Below are positions 10,526 to 22,797 of a stretch of 64,000 nt of DNA, one piece after another. The notes beneath the pieces are model-generated. The model saw only the letters and a program-made list of their open reading frames with translations. It was not told where the DNA came from and searched no databases. The DNA lies in NCBI GenBank assembly GCA_964036045.1, contig OZ038383.1:90121086-90185085 (forward strand). Direction: 5' to 3'. Position numbers and translations under genes: made by a program. Within the stretch, counting starts at the first letter, position 1, and each line of letters starts with the position of its first letter. This stretch comes from Eutreptiella sp. 'Long Island Sound 2002' (Eukaryota; Euglenozoa; Euglenophyceae; Eutreptiales; Eutreptiaceae).

Positions 10526-13383
10526 AGTACTAGTTAGCTAAGCTAGTAGGACCAAGGAAAAAGGCACAAATATTCCCAACATTACCTCAGAAAATGCATT
10601 AAACTTACCAAAAACATCCTCATCAGTTCATAGAAGCCTATCACACTTTAGGTACCCTTGAAAAACAACGTAATGTACCGTGAATGATGTCCCTTCGATG
10701 GGGCATTCCTCAAAAAGTCGCCAGCGTGCGATGAAAACGTTTGGTAAAAATTTGGGGTAGTGGGGTTTGCACCCAGGACTCCCTCCCTAGAGCACATATG
10801 TTTGCCCACTAGGGTACAGTCGAACGCTCTAATGCGGACGGCTATCGCTGCATAAACAGCTATTCAGTAAACGTCCTGACCAAGGGCCAGGGCGGAGCAA
10901 TACTCCCAATGGAGGACCCAAATCTCCTGGAGCTGAACAAAATAGTAAATGAAACCAACAGGGAGTGAATCCTGTAGTTTAGTGAAAGGTGTAGCGATTT
11001 AAGAAGTCAAATCGCTAAAAATTGACGAAATCACGCGAGAAATCGTCATTTTTACACCAAAACTCAAAGTCGTAGACAACCGCAACAGAAGCAGACTTCA
11101 AAAACAGGGTTGCACAAGCGTAAACGGCGCTTGAAAAAGAAGGTATGAGCCGTAGTTTTGAAAGTTCTAAAGGAACATTTTGCACAGTTGCATCAAAGTT
11201 TTTATAAACTTTCGGGAAAAGTATCGAAAATCAACCCACACCACAGAGCAGCTGGACAACCCACCCCTCAGGTATGCCAGTGTGATTTCACACGCATGCA
11301 TTGCGTTCGTGTTGGTTGCTTCGTTAAAACGTTAGGGTTGTCAACGTTGTGTTCGCTGGGGGTTCGGGTGCTCCTCTCCTTTGCTCTGCACAAGTCAAAA
11401 CAGGAATGAAAGGTATGCGATGCGAATGGAGCGCGCAGCACGCACGTAGGGTTAGAATATGCGCTGTGCTTGCGATGCATGTGCCTAATTCAGGCATTCA
11501 CACGCTGTGGCAGTTTTCCTTGTACCCCAATTCACCCTTGTTCTCTCTTCACAGGTAAGAAAAGAAAGTGCTTGCTCCGGTTTGTGTTGCCGTAGTGCTA
11601 AAGTAGGGTTCCTTAAAACGCTTAGGCTTGTTTTCCGCTGTGCAGTGCGCCACTCTGTCTCCACTTTCTGCAGGAAACAAGACAAGGGAAGCATGCATGA
11701 CACACAGTGCATTAATCGCTCGGCGTGGTTTAGGATTCGCCGTAGGCTTGTTTAAGAGCGTAGGGTTGTTTTGCGCTCGTGGTTTTCTCCGCATTCACAT
11801 GATGCGTGGTGAGTAAGGTAGGTAAGCCCAGGAGGAGCTCACCTCCTGGTTGAGTCACGCTTGTGATTGGTTATGTTGGGTTCAATTAGGTAAGAACAGC
11901 AGAAAATTGAGAAATTGTGCATACCTGTGCATGCATATGACGCATCAAAGGGTAGGCCACGTAAAGTGCGCACAGTATAACCCTTGTTTAGGTTACCCAG
12001 GGGCTCCACCCTACGTTCTTTAAGAGAACGGCTGGAGTTCCTTAAGCTTGCTTGCTTGTACTGACGTTCAGGAACAGCGTATTATAGGGCAGCCTGAGTA
12101 GCGTACAACACGTGGAGGCTGTCTTGGTTCCTCAGTCTTGAACCTCAGTCATTGGCCTTTGCTTTACAGGTGGGAAGGTAAGGGTGATTGGTGCAGTCCC
12201 ACTTTGGCAGCGCTAAAATATGCTGCGCGGATCACAAAAACAAATGAATGCAACTCAACCAGGAGTGGTGAGTGCAGTCTGACTTCATCGCCATTCACGC
12301 TGTGCACGCACGCTGAGCACTCCCTCCCTCCAAGCCCTGACAGAGAAACACGTAGTGGCGTCCCTGTTAGGCCACAGCCGCTTAGTAGAGCTGTGTTCTC
12401 TTGCTTTCTCACAGGAAGGTCAGTAGGACCCGTGACTCCTTCAACAGCAACACCAAGTAGCGTGTGTAGGTGTTAAGGTCAGCAGGCCTGGCAGGAGTTG
12501 AGTGCAAGTGATGAGTGCTCACCCTGCCTTCGAAGGCCGGTGCTGGCGTTAGTGATTGTAATGTAGTGGTGTCTCCTGTCCCGCGTGCTTTTCCACGTGG
12601 GCAGGGGAGTGCGTCAGCCTTTGGCCTTTAGCAAAAATGGGCGTTTTGTATGCCCTTAGCACACTTGACCAACCCCCCCCCTCTAGTAGGTAGGGCTTTT
12701 GCCGTCTTCCCCCAAGGATAGGCGCCAGCACAGAAATTGGGCGCCATAGGAGTGGTAATAGTAACTGACTAGGACCTTCGGTCCGACATCAGCGAAGCCC
12801 GGTCTCCGGGAGCCACGCCTGGGACAGAAGTGAGACACACGCAGACATACATAGCACACCTAGGGGTAAGGTAAGCCCTGTAAGGAAGGGTAGAAGCCCA
12901 TGGGTCTGGACCAAACAGAAGTCCTAACTGTGGGCTCGCTTGTCCCCAAGGAGGGAAGGCACACCTTGCCTCATAACACCTTGCTTGTCATTCTCCCCTG
13001 GTGTAGTAAGCCACCGGTCTTTGTTGGATCCCCAAGGTCATTACATCAGGGCAGTCCCAATGCAACACATGGTTAACAAGGCATACACTCGCTGGGTGGC
13101 TGCAAACCTGATAAGCGGCCACCTGGTCCACGCTGGAAACCATAGGCATGGGACTGCAGGGCACAGACAGGGTCAGTGCAGTGCTCAGTACGCAGTGGTC
13201 TGTGAAAAACCAATGGCTTTCGGCCAGGGCGTGGATGTCACGGGGGGCTAACGGTCCTGTGCTGCGATGCAATGCGGGGCAACTGTGACAACTGCGCTTA
13301 CACCCATACACAGGCACGTCTGCACAAGAGTGCTCACTGCACCTGTAAGCTTAGAACACAGTCAGTAGACTGACACAGGGAAA
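10526..13383 (-). other. Long 3' UTR of A/B, no gene
   Basis: About 2.86 kb between the pol stop and the polypurine tract. The homologous 3' UTR of C (60,052-62,021 plus the inverted 62,323-62,815) shows that it belongs to the element and is not an insertion. No protein-like frame is conserved between the two copies. It contains a tRNA-like sequence at 10755-10851. Confidence 0.7.
10755..10851 (-). other. tRNA-like sequence in the A/B 3' UTR
   Basis: On the minus strand an A-box-like TGGCCGTCCGCATTAGAGCG (intact in the C copy) is followed about 60 bases later by a B-box-like GGGTTCAAACCC; in this copy the B box is mutated to GGGTGCAAACCC. It is a pol III promoter-like arrangement, perhaps derived from a tRNA or SINE. 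No complete cloverleaf with a matching acceptor stem could be drawn, so it is not called a tRNA gene. Confidence 0.4.
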
Positions 13384-16317
13384 TTAGTTTTTCTTTTTAC
13401 GCTGCGACAGAGTCTCAGCACGGGTTAGTAGCTGCCCCTCGTTGTTCTCAACGAGGTAGGAGCTGAAGATGGGGTTGATACTCCCATCTGGTTGTATGAA
13501 GGCTGACATAGGTTCCCAGGTCACCTCAGACAACCCATAGCCATCCCACAGGGTTAGGATTTTCCAGCCCTGTTTATACTCGTGGCGAGCAATACCTGCA
13601 ATCACGTAGTAACCATCGACTGCCATCTCATCGGCAGTCATCTCTTCAAGTTCGTCTGCCTCCTCTGGACTTGCAGCGTTCTCTAGGTCTATACGATCGA
13701 CCTCACTGTCGCTGAGGCGCCACTCATCCCAGGACAAATTGTCAGGGGAGTGATAGTGCCTCAACTGTTTAGGTGCACACAGCAGTTCACCACCTAGACG
13801 TGGACTGCACCTGACATGGATCCTGGATCCATCTATCCTGATGTTACAGTAGGGTCCAAAATAAGGGTCCTGTAGGCAGTTACGTGGCCAGGAGGGTAGG
13901 CGTGAATGGTGAACCAAAACAAGGTCACCAACCTTGAGACTGCCAGGTCGCCGTAGGCGGTTCTGTCGGCTCAGTTCACGGTCACGAATGTGTCTCCGGT
14001 TAGTCCTAGCCTGGTTAGCCAGAGACTGCTTGTGTTCCAGCCAATCTCACACAGGGCTCTTGAAGTCCCCAGGAAAGGGGGTTTTGAAGAACCAAGCAGG
14101 TCCTCCTCCATGGAACAGTTCGTGGGGGGTGAAACCCGTAGAAGAGCTCTGCTGTGAGTTCATGGTCAGCACTGCCCGGGGCACTAGGCGTACCCAGTCC
14201 TTGGTACGCTCCTGTTTCATCAGGATTCTTAGGTTTTGCTCCACCACACGGTTCTGTCTCTTACAGAGAGGGTTAGATGTGTGGGTATAGGGCACACCTG
14301 TGGTTACCTCCACGTACAGGGCATTTAGCACTCGTGTGTACCACCCAGTGTCACTGCCGATGCGTACATCTTCATCAGAGTGTACCTGCTTAGGTGCTCC
14401 ATAGGGTTTGAACCATTGTTCCACCAATATTTTCACAGTCTGCTCACCTGTGACTTGCGTATTGCAAGGGAACACACGGGTGAACTGAGATAGGCCACAG
14501 GTGACCACTAGGCAACTATCATAGCCGCCGAAGCGTGGTAGGCCGTGGATGAAATCCACATAGAGAAGATAGTTAGCACAATAGGGTATGGGTGAGCTGG
14601 AGATCAGGCCCCTATCCCCAATGTCGCTCTGCTTGCTGGCATGACAGCCACAAGCATCCACAGTGGTCTGCATACGAGACCTCATTTCAGTCAGGGTTAG
14701 ACTAGAGTAGAAACACTCACGGAAGAAGTCCACTGAGGGATTAGCGCCAGTGTGACCAGAACTGAGATGGGACCACTGTAGGCACCCATCCAGCAGTGCC
14801 TCAGGCAGAACAGTTTGGTCCTCGTAGAAGAGGTACTGATTTTTTTTATACCACTCGTGCCCGTCAATGACACGGGGTTCGAGACCAGTGCTGAGAGTTT
14901 GGAGAATTTCTTCATACTCTGACTGATAGTCGGTTAGACTCCAACCCTCCAGGATTCCAGCAGTGCGCATGGACAGGTCAAGTTGGACAACCATACGCTG
15001 GAAAGCCTCTCTGGCGAGCGCCTCAGAGCTCTCACCTATAAGCGCATCGAAGTTATTGCGCGATATATAGTCAGACAGTTCATTTTTTATACCGGCGACA
15101 TGATGAACTGTCAGCCTGAACTGGCTCAGGTAAGTCCACCAGCGCTTTAGTTTTGCTTTCTCTGGTGGTGGGCCCTTCTAAAAAGACTTCACAGGTTTCT
15201 GGTCACATAGCCAGACAATAGGGTTAGATCCCAGGAGTCGGGATTGTGACGAAAGCACCAACATACCGGCCAGGAGGTCCTGGTCATAGGTGCTGTAATT
15301 GGAACGCGCTTGGTTCCATTTCCAATTCCAGTGTCCCTGTGGCACCAGCCGCCACTCACTGGTAGGATAGTCATGTTTCAACGAGCCATCACGGTTCAGT
15401 CCACTAGTACAATAATGGCAGTGGGTTACTTCAGCTCGGTCAAGCTCCTGCCATTGGTAGATCGTTCCACCCTGCCCTACATCACTGGCATCAGCGATCA
15501 GGACTATCTCACCCTTAGGGCGGGGCACTCCAAGGCAGTTGCAGGAGGCAATTTTCTTCTTCAACTCCTGGAAACATTCCTCCTCTCTGGCGGTCCACCT
15601 CCAGGGAGTAGTTTTCTTGATTAAGTCAGTGAGGGGGGCAGAGGAGTAGGTAAATTTGTGGATGTGACGCCGATAGAAATTACAGGCGCCAACAAAAGTC
15701 CTCACGTTGTGTAGACTCCTCTTAGGGTCATCGCGAATCTGCATGTCGTGTAGGGGCTGCATTTTAGACGCACCTGGTTTCCACCAGCCATACCCTACGT
15801 CGAAACCGAAATATTCGATCTCCTCTTTCATAAACTCACATTTTTCGAGTTTGATTCGGAGATTGTTTTCTTGACAAACAATGAGAAATTCACGGAGGAG
15901 AAGGACATGGTCCTCTTGGTATTAGTACCCAAACTCACGTCGTCGATGTGGGCCTCCATTTCTGCACCCCGAGAAATAAACTCCTGTACCAGAGGCCTGT
16001 GCCTCAGTATGTACAAAATTTTGTTCATTAGCTCCTAGAAGAGCGCAGGGGAATTAGCCACCCCGAAAGGCATGACCTTCCACTTAAAGACACGATCCTT
16101 AGGGGTTAGAAAAGCTAGCAGCTCCTGAGCTGCGGCGGTTAGGTCCACCTGCCAGAAACCAGAGCGTTTGTCCATTTGGGTCTTGTACCTGCATTTGGCA
16201 ATACGATCCAGGGTATTTTCCATGTTAGGAATACTCCCTGAGTGGTTCTTGGCTTTCTTGTTGACCTCACCATAGTCAACAACCAGTCGTAGGGCAGTCG
16301 ACCCTGGTTTAGCAACC
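13384..16317 (-). pseudogene. pol: Pol of A/B, C-terminal part (RT to chromodomain)
   Basis: Copies the element RNA and inserts the DNA. Reading minus: reverse transcriptase from VAKPG and VVDYG near 16,300, with the catalytic motif HIDD at 15939-15950; RNase H with IADASD near 15,480; integrase with the HHCC zinc motif near 14,700, first catalytic D in VDFIHG, second in HSDED and E in NRVVEQN. The C-terminal chromodomain carries YVIAGIARHEYKQGW and VTWEP. Breaks: a stop near 16035, a frameshift near 15,830, TAG at the position of a Gln at 15178, and TGA near 14047. The start is cut by the insertion of F; the N-terminal piece of the same protein is at 42,269-44,127. The chromodomain probably steered integration to particular chromatin, as known for chromoviruses. 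Confidence 0.88.
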
Positions 16318-16562
16318 GCCCCAGACTGGGAGCTGTGGCGCGACGCGTGGACCGCGTGGCTCCCCCGCCTCCCCTCCCAATGCCGGTGGATGGCCGCAGG
16401 CCCCCAGCCGTGCGGGGCTGACGCCACAGCCGGCCCCCCACCCCCTCCCCCCCTCCCCCCCGCAGAGCACCACACGGCACTGCCCACGGCACGGCACTGA
16501 TGCACCAGGAGGTAGTGGGAAGGGCGCGCCTTCCACCACGCATGCCTACCAGGGTAACAGTG

Positions 16563-16745
16563 ATGGCAGACTCCGAGGGGTCCCCCTAGCGGGACGACCG
16601 CCACCACCGCCGGTCCCGCTCCCGCTCCCCCGTCTCCTCCGCGGAGTGGACGGGGGAGACCCTCGCGGAGCGCGAGGAGCGGAGGCTGGCGGAGGCGGCG
16701 GTGCTGGTCGGGCCGCCGCCGCCGGCCCGGGAGCCTGGGCCAGCC
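16563..16745 (+). pseudogene. ORF1 of element F, first part
   Basis: Starts ATG at 16563 with MADSEGSP, then an in-frame TAG at 16587-16589, then an Arg/Ser-rich stretch (RSRSRSP) and an acidic/Ala-rich segment (EEREERRLAEAA-like). It is cut at 16745 by element E and resumes in the same frame at 38181. Nucleic-acid binding is suggested only by the RS/Arg content. No ORF1 domain of a known family was recognised. Confidence 0.5.
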
Positions 16746-19700
16746 TGACGCGTTCCCGTGGGGGGCCGGCCACGGGACGCTGCGTCGGACACGCGCAAGT
16801 GAGCAGGCAGGCAAAGCACTACGCTCACAGGGGCATCAATGCGCTCATGTCATGTGACAAAGCGTTTCAGGATCCTTGCCACTCTGCAACAAGGGAACGA
16901 AAGTATGTACAGCAACACATCAGGATATGTACACATGGGGTTAAGACTGGACTGGGGTAAGGGCATCACAGGACAATAGACACTCAGTCCTAACTCATAT
17001 CCCAATCCCAGGTCCGACCCTCTCAGTGGCTGGTGGGGGCGGGGGCTCAAACACAACCCATGCCCTGCTCAGTCCGGACCCTGAAACCCTGCCAATCGGA
17101 GAGGTGTCCCGCCTAGCCACAGGCGGGTTCCTCGTAACCAAGTCAGGCTTGAGCCAACCGACAGTAGCTCCCTATGCTCCCTGAACGGCAGGTCCGGACT
17201 CCACTCTGAGCCAGAGATATGGACCCGCCATTATCCCTCAGGAGTTGGTAGCTGAAAATGGGCTGTCTCAGCCCAAACTGGAATTAGCTCCAAAATCTCC
17301 GAAGTTGACCCCTCGTCCGGACCCGCCAGAGGTAGGGACGAAGCAATTGACCCTATGCCTCTCGAGTACGAACTCTCTGGAGCCCTCAGCCAACCTGGTT
17401 CCCTCTGAGGTTCCGGCATCAGGGCACCACGTGTTCGTCAAGTGGGGTCATGATGCCAAAATCACCAAAATTGGCCTCATTCCCACGCGTGGCTCGCCCT
17501 GCCAGGGCAAGGCCAATGGCCCACAGGGTAGGAGGCAGGACCTAGGACTCAAATCTGAGTGTACAACTTAAAATTAGGTCCAGGCTCCCTGTGGGCTTAG
17601 AGAAATGGGGCCGCCAATTGACCACACGGAAGGGGGAAATTGGGGTCCCAAAATGGGGTCATTTTGGCTGCTCGAAATGAGCCAAAATTTGGGGTGCTCC
17701 CAATAGTATATCTCCACGCCAGCTTGGAGATGGGATCCCCCATTCCATACGTGATCCACCGGGAGTCTAACGAAGACTCCCATGCACTTGGCTCCCAAAG
17801 GTCTCGATGCCATTTGGCGTGGTGACGATCTCAATTGGGTCCACAAATGCCAAAATGGCAAAATTGCCCACACTCACTTTGGGCTAGCGCCTTAACGAAG
17901 GTTGCTCCGCTTCGCCCACGTGGTGTGTGAACCATGGGGACCAATATACATAACACCCATGTCATATGTGGTCCATTGGTCCATGCGTCCGGCGTGCACG
18001 GGTGGGCTGAACATAGTGCACGGCGGGCAGCAAAAGTGGAAAATTGCTCAAAATGGCCAAAAATGCGCACACTCATGGTTAAGGCAAATGAGGCACATGC
18101 CCGACTCGGACCGGAGTGTGCCATAGGATTGGTATCAAGTCCTATGTGTCCAACATATCTTTTGGGCGTCGCCCAACTCCTCCGGTTTTGGGAATGGCAG
18201 GGTCGCCAAGTGAGCCCATGATTTGGGATAGTCCCAAATCGCCAACATGGCGGCCACGGTATGCCAATCTCCAGAGGAGTTATTCGCCGGGTCCAAGATA
18301 TGTTGAGCACCGAAGTATGTACCCCCAAAACATACCTGGGTCATGATTTCAATTGAGCGCAAAGTTGAGATGCACGGTCGCCACTTGACATCATGACGGG
18401 CCAAAAACGGCAAAATTGGCACAAAGACACACAAAAGTGAATTGAAAGGTGCACAGTTATATTATAATATCTTCGGCTTGGATCGTGCAATTAACTAATC
18501 CTTCTAAACACGATGACTTGACACCAATGACCTCCGATTCCACGTATGTGCTCCACTTGGGGCGCCTTGAAAGGTTACGAGCGCTACTTCCCAAGTGGGC
18601 ACATGAAAATATGGAAAATTGCAAAACACACACCTTGCTCCCAACGCATCGCCTCGGGATCGCCACACAAGCTTCCCTTCACGAAGATTAAGCTTGCAAT
18701 TGATCGTAGGGAGTATGGAGAAGGGGCTCCCACAATATGAGGTTCATTGGCGGGCTTGGCTTGGAGCGATGGACCCGCCAAATGGGCACGCAACACAACA
18801 CGAGGCACATACTCCATATTGCCCAAAAAGGTGGCTCCCCCCACGATATGTCATGCCCTTCCAAGGGCATAACTTCGCGTCAATCGCTCATAGGAACTCA
18901 AGAAGAGTTCCTATGCAACACCAACACTCGCGCGCTACACTCGAAGTTATCTTAACGCACGCAATATCATGGCCATAGAGTTACAACGCAAACTCTACCC
19001 TCTTGACCATGATCCATTACACTAGCGCGCACGTGTGGAGACGCAAGGCATATGATGCTTCCTAAATTACGTCGGGAGCATTGTGAATACATCCCACGTT
19101 TCCTTATTGTCATTCCTCGTAAGCAACACGAGATATGACCTTCACAAGTGGCCTCACGAATCAACTTTGTTTTGCCCATATCTTTAAGACAAATGGAGGG
19201 CAGGATAAAAGGAAAGTTGATTCGTGCATAGGGAAGCACGTAGGTCCACTCGAAAGAGGTCAAATCAAGTGCGGGGATGTCGAAGTCGAAAATCCGATTT
19301 CGACATCCTGAAAAATTCGGATTAAGGTTGCGAGTGTAGAATGTGAAAATTGCGGATGCATCAACGCAATTCCTGAAGACTTTAGAGCCTTCGTCACGGA
19401 TAGCGTTAAAATTTCCATTGTAAACAGTTAGACTGGCGGTTACGGTAAAGTCGCGATCCAACCGCCAGCAGTCAAAACAGTGAATATCAGAACGGAAGCG
19501 TAAAAATTGACGGAAACAATATGAAAATAAAACCCTGTCGATTCCTGATGTTCTGACATATAAATCTCCGCTGGCGGTGCATCGGTTGCCGATGCGGGGC
19601 TTTACGGCACGGAACACGCTCCCGCTGGGCTCGCACCGGGCGTCAACGGGCGCCTTCCGTACATGGGGTTAGTGGACCGGAGACCGGTCTTCCCTTCCGT

Positions 19701-19770
19701 ACTTAGGGTTAGTGGACCGGAGACCGGTTGTATGCCGTAACCTAGCCATGGGGTTCTGGGTACCGCTTCA
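16746..19770 (-). repeat. 3' LTR of E, full-length 3.0 kb
   Basis: It is a direct repeat of 36571-38176, with TGACGCGTTCCCG at the plus-strand left end and GGTACCGCTTCA at the right end. The section 17126-18544 (1,419 bp) is missing from the other LTR, which explains the length difference exactly. An LTR this long is unusual. It holds the 216-codon frame described separately; nothing gene-like was seen in 17.1-18.5 kb. Confidence 0.9.
18967..19617 (-). CDS. 216-codon open frame in the E 3' LTR
   Basis: An uninterrupted frame in the same strand as the element, starting 150 bp inside the LTR. The other LTR has the same frame at 37373-38023, also open over all 216 codons, with roughly eight amino-acid differences. 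The middle is Phe/Arg/Asp-rich with repeated NFN and RNLNPNF-type motifs; there is no signal peptide or domain that I recognise. It may be an accessory protein, or simply LTR sequence that stayed open because the two copies are young. Translation is not demonstrated. Confidence 0.35.
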   Translation of the reverse strand: MFRAVKPRIGNRCTASGDLYVRTSGIDRVLFSYCFRQFLRFRSDIHCFDCWRLDRDFTVTASLTVYNGNFNAIRDEGSKVFRNCVDASAIFTFYTRNLNPNFSGCRNRIFDFDIPALDLTSFEWTYVLPYARINFPFILPSICLKDMGKTKLIREATCEGHISCCLRGMTIRKRGMYSQCSRRNLGSIICLASPHVRASVMDHGQEGRVCVVTLWP

Positions 19771-19782
19771 CCCCCCTCCTTA
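19771..19782 (-). promoter_or_regulatory. Polypurine tract of E
   Basis: On the minus strand, TAAGGAGGGGGG directly precedes the 3' LTR start TGAAGCGG. It fixes the element's orientation and LTR boundary. Confidence 0.85.
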
Positions 19783-20969
19783 GAGCAAACCCTTCGGGGG
19801 GCCCGATAACACCCACGCATGGCAGCGGGTACCCAGGACCATTTCCTGAAGGGGGGGGTGTCACATCCTCACTTCAGGCTGACTCAGGTTAGGCCGTTCA
19901 AATCCCACAGTAAGATAGGTATGATGCTGTAAAAGCTCGTAGCACATCTATAGTATCAAGTATCAAGTCCCGGGTCCTGGCGGCGATTGTTCGGCATCCA
20001 AAGGACCCGTTAACCCATACCAGGCGCACCGGGTGCCGGCTGCTACGGTCACCACCACAGTGGCAGTGGCATACACAGCCAACATAGGCGTCACGCGGCG
20101 ACCGAGGTGGTCCCACAGGTCGAGAGCGACCACAAAGATCCATCAGGCTACCCCAAGCTTCCCAAGGCCCGCCGACTGGGGAGAGTCCCCACGGGTCCTT
20201 CCTCGGGCGCACCATGTCCATATCCATACGACGCGAGTCCAGAGTGGTACAGCCGAACTCCTTAAGAGATCTTAAGGGAGCTCCTCCTTAAGGGATCGGG
20301 CATCAAGGCTGTCTTTTCCCTCGCCCTAGCGAAGCGCCGGAAAATAAAGAAATAATGAGATTATAAACGTATGTCTCACGTTACGTCTCACATTGCGAAG
20401 GAATGAGATCATGTTGAATTACGCATAAGTACGACGAAAAATTTTTCTGAATAGCTGAAAATAAAGCCAATTAGCATAAAAAACGCTTAGGCCAAAAAGC
20501 GCGCTGCGAAACGCGTAAGAAGGCGACAAAAATTTTTTCGACGTGAAATAGGTGAATAGTTAACGCCGTAAGCACCGTAACGCTCGTGGGACCCCAACGC
20601 CGTCCTTGCCGTCGTCGAACTCGCTAGAGGCGCAAAGAAAAACGCCCGCGAGCAGCGCGTAAAACTCGAAAATTTTTCATAACTCGCCACGACCCCTCAC
20701 GTCGCGCCCTGCCGCCTTTTTCTTCTTATTCTTCATGCACCTCCCTCCCTACCCTCGTGCCCATCACTCCCCTTGCCCTGCAGTCCAGGCGGGGGCCCTG
20801 GGGGAACGCGGTTAACCCTTAGCAATGGACACCAACACGCTCCACGACGCCACGCACAAGAACAAGGCCGAGAACATCAAGAACGACAGGTAGCACGTGA
20901 GGCACAGGAGCGGACATGGTCTTGCTGCAGGCGAGTGTGTTGGGTCGTGCATAAATTTATTTCATTTTC
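19783..20969. other. 3' non-coding region of E, left part
   Basis: No family was recognised. A short plus frame at about 20825-20893 (ATG GAC ACC AAC through a TAG) is followed by AT-rich sequence and the A-run at 20970. The GC-rich part 20,500-20,900 may be a retroposed fragment, but its left edge cannot be placed. Confidence 0.4.
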
Positions 20970-20986
20970 AAAAAAAAAAAAAAAAA
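20970..20986 (+). repeat. A17 tract, possible poly(A) tail
   Basis: Seventeen A residues after ATAAATTTATTTCATTTTC. Such a run at the edge of an otherwise GC-rich block is compatible with a retroposed poly(A) tail. The T-depleted region begins shortly after it. Confidence 0.45.
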
Positions 20987-22797
20987 GAGTTTTCAAAGGC
21001 ACGGAACAACGGCAGGGGTTTTTAGCAAAGGAAAAGAGGACAAAACAAACACCAGCAGCGCAGACAACCGCACAGCACAGCCAACCAGCACAGCACCGCA
21101 GGACAGCAGGGCACCGCAGTACACGGCACAGAGCGCAGGACACCACAGGACAACGCACAGCGCAGCGAGACACCACGACACACCAGAGCAGCACCACCAC
21201 ACCGCAGAACGCCCAGGGAGACACCACAACGCACAGGGACACGCCACAGCACGAGGCACCAACAACAGCACAGACCACACTGGCGCCGCACGACAGGCCG
21301 CAGGAGGGCAAAGCAAACACAAACAGCACCGCAAAACGACAGCAGAGCACGACAGCACAGCACCACAGGACAGCACAGCGCCACAGCACACGACACAGGG
21401 AAGCAGGGCACCACAGCCAGCACAACAAGGCACCGCAGTGCACAGAGCGGAGAAGACAGGGAACGCACAGCGCGAGGAAAAGAGCACCACAGCACGCAGA
21501 CACCACCACCGGGCCAAAAACAGCACAGCCGACCAACAGCACAACACAGCACAGCACGACAGCCCACAGGAGGGCAAAGCAAGCCCCAACAGCACCGCAA
21601 CACGACAGCAGAGCACAACAGCACAGCACCACGCGACAGCACAGCACCACAGAACACGACACAGGAAAGCAGGGCACCACAGCAAACCACAACAACCACA
21701 GGGAAGCAGACCACGCGGCCAGACAGGGACACCGACACAGAAACACGCCACCAGCAGACAACCACGGGCCACCAGACCCAGCACCGCACCACGGCACACC
21801 ACAGGAAACAGCACAACACACAGCAGCGCACCACAGCACCAGGCACCAGCAACAGCACGCACCACACGAACAGCACAACGCGAGCGCACCAGCACAGCGA
21901 AGCACAGCACCGCACAGAACGGAGAGGGCGGGGAACGCACAGCACAACACCCCGAGACACACACAGCACAAGGAAGAGCGACGAACAACAGCACGCACCA
22001 CCGCGCCACGACAAAACACACACAGCGCGGGGGAACACCGCAAAACACAGCGCCGCAGAGCACAGGGCCCCAGGGCAACGGGCAGCGCCAGAGGGCACGG
22101 CGCAACAAGCAGCGGCACCAAACGAGCGACACACAGCACACGACAGCACAACACCGGGCTACACAACGCGCAGCAGCGCGGCGCAGCACCGCACCCAGGG
22201 ACGCACAGCACAACACGGCACACAGCACCGAGCGGCAGGAACGAAAACCGCGAGACACAAAGGGGGGGGGGGGGCAGCCACCACGCCAGAGCAGCCAACA
22301 CCCAGGCGGAAAGCACGAAAGAGGGACAAGCGCACGGAGAGCCGAGAAGCGGAAGGCCACCAAAACAAACAACGCAAGCGCCGAGGCCCAGGGCACCCGG
22401 GGCCGGAAACCAGAGAAAGCCGGAGACAACGGGGGCGCACGGAGGAACAAGAAGGAGGAGAAAAAAAAAAAAAAGACCAAGGCCACAAGCAGGAGCGACG
22501 AAAACCGCGACACACAAAGGGGGGGGGGGGCGGGGGAGCAACCACCAAAGAGAAGCCAACGCCCAAGCGGGAGACACAAACGAGGCGCGAGCCACGCAGC
22601 GGGAGGCCGGGAAAAACAACCAACGAGGAACGGCAACACCAGCGAAAGAGAGAGGGGCAACCCCAGCCTGGAGGGGGCAAAGCAAAGCAGAAAGACAAAG
22701 CGGCCAAAGGAAAAGGTGAGGCGCACCAGAACGCGCCCGGGAGGCCGGCCCGCCCGACCCGGCCAAGCAAAGCACGCACCCCACCGCCGCCAGCGGA

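Noticed and set aside
10755-10851. A functional tRNA gene
   Set aside because: A and B boxes are suggestive, but no complete acceptor and anticodon stems could be drawn, and the B box of this copy is mutated.
18967-19617. Phage tail-fibre-like origin of the LTR frame
   Set aside because: A vague resemblance in GNFNAIRD-like words only; no domain, and I cannot support a bacterial or phage origin from the sequence.
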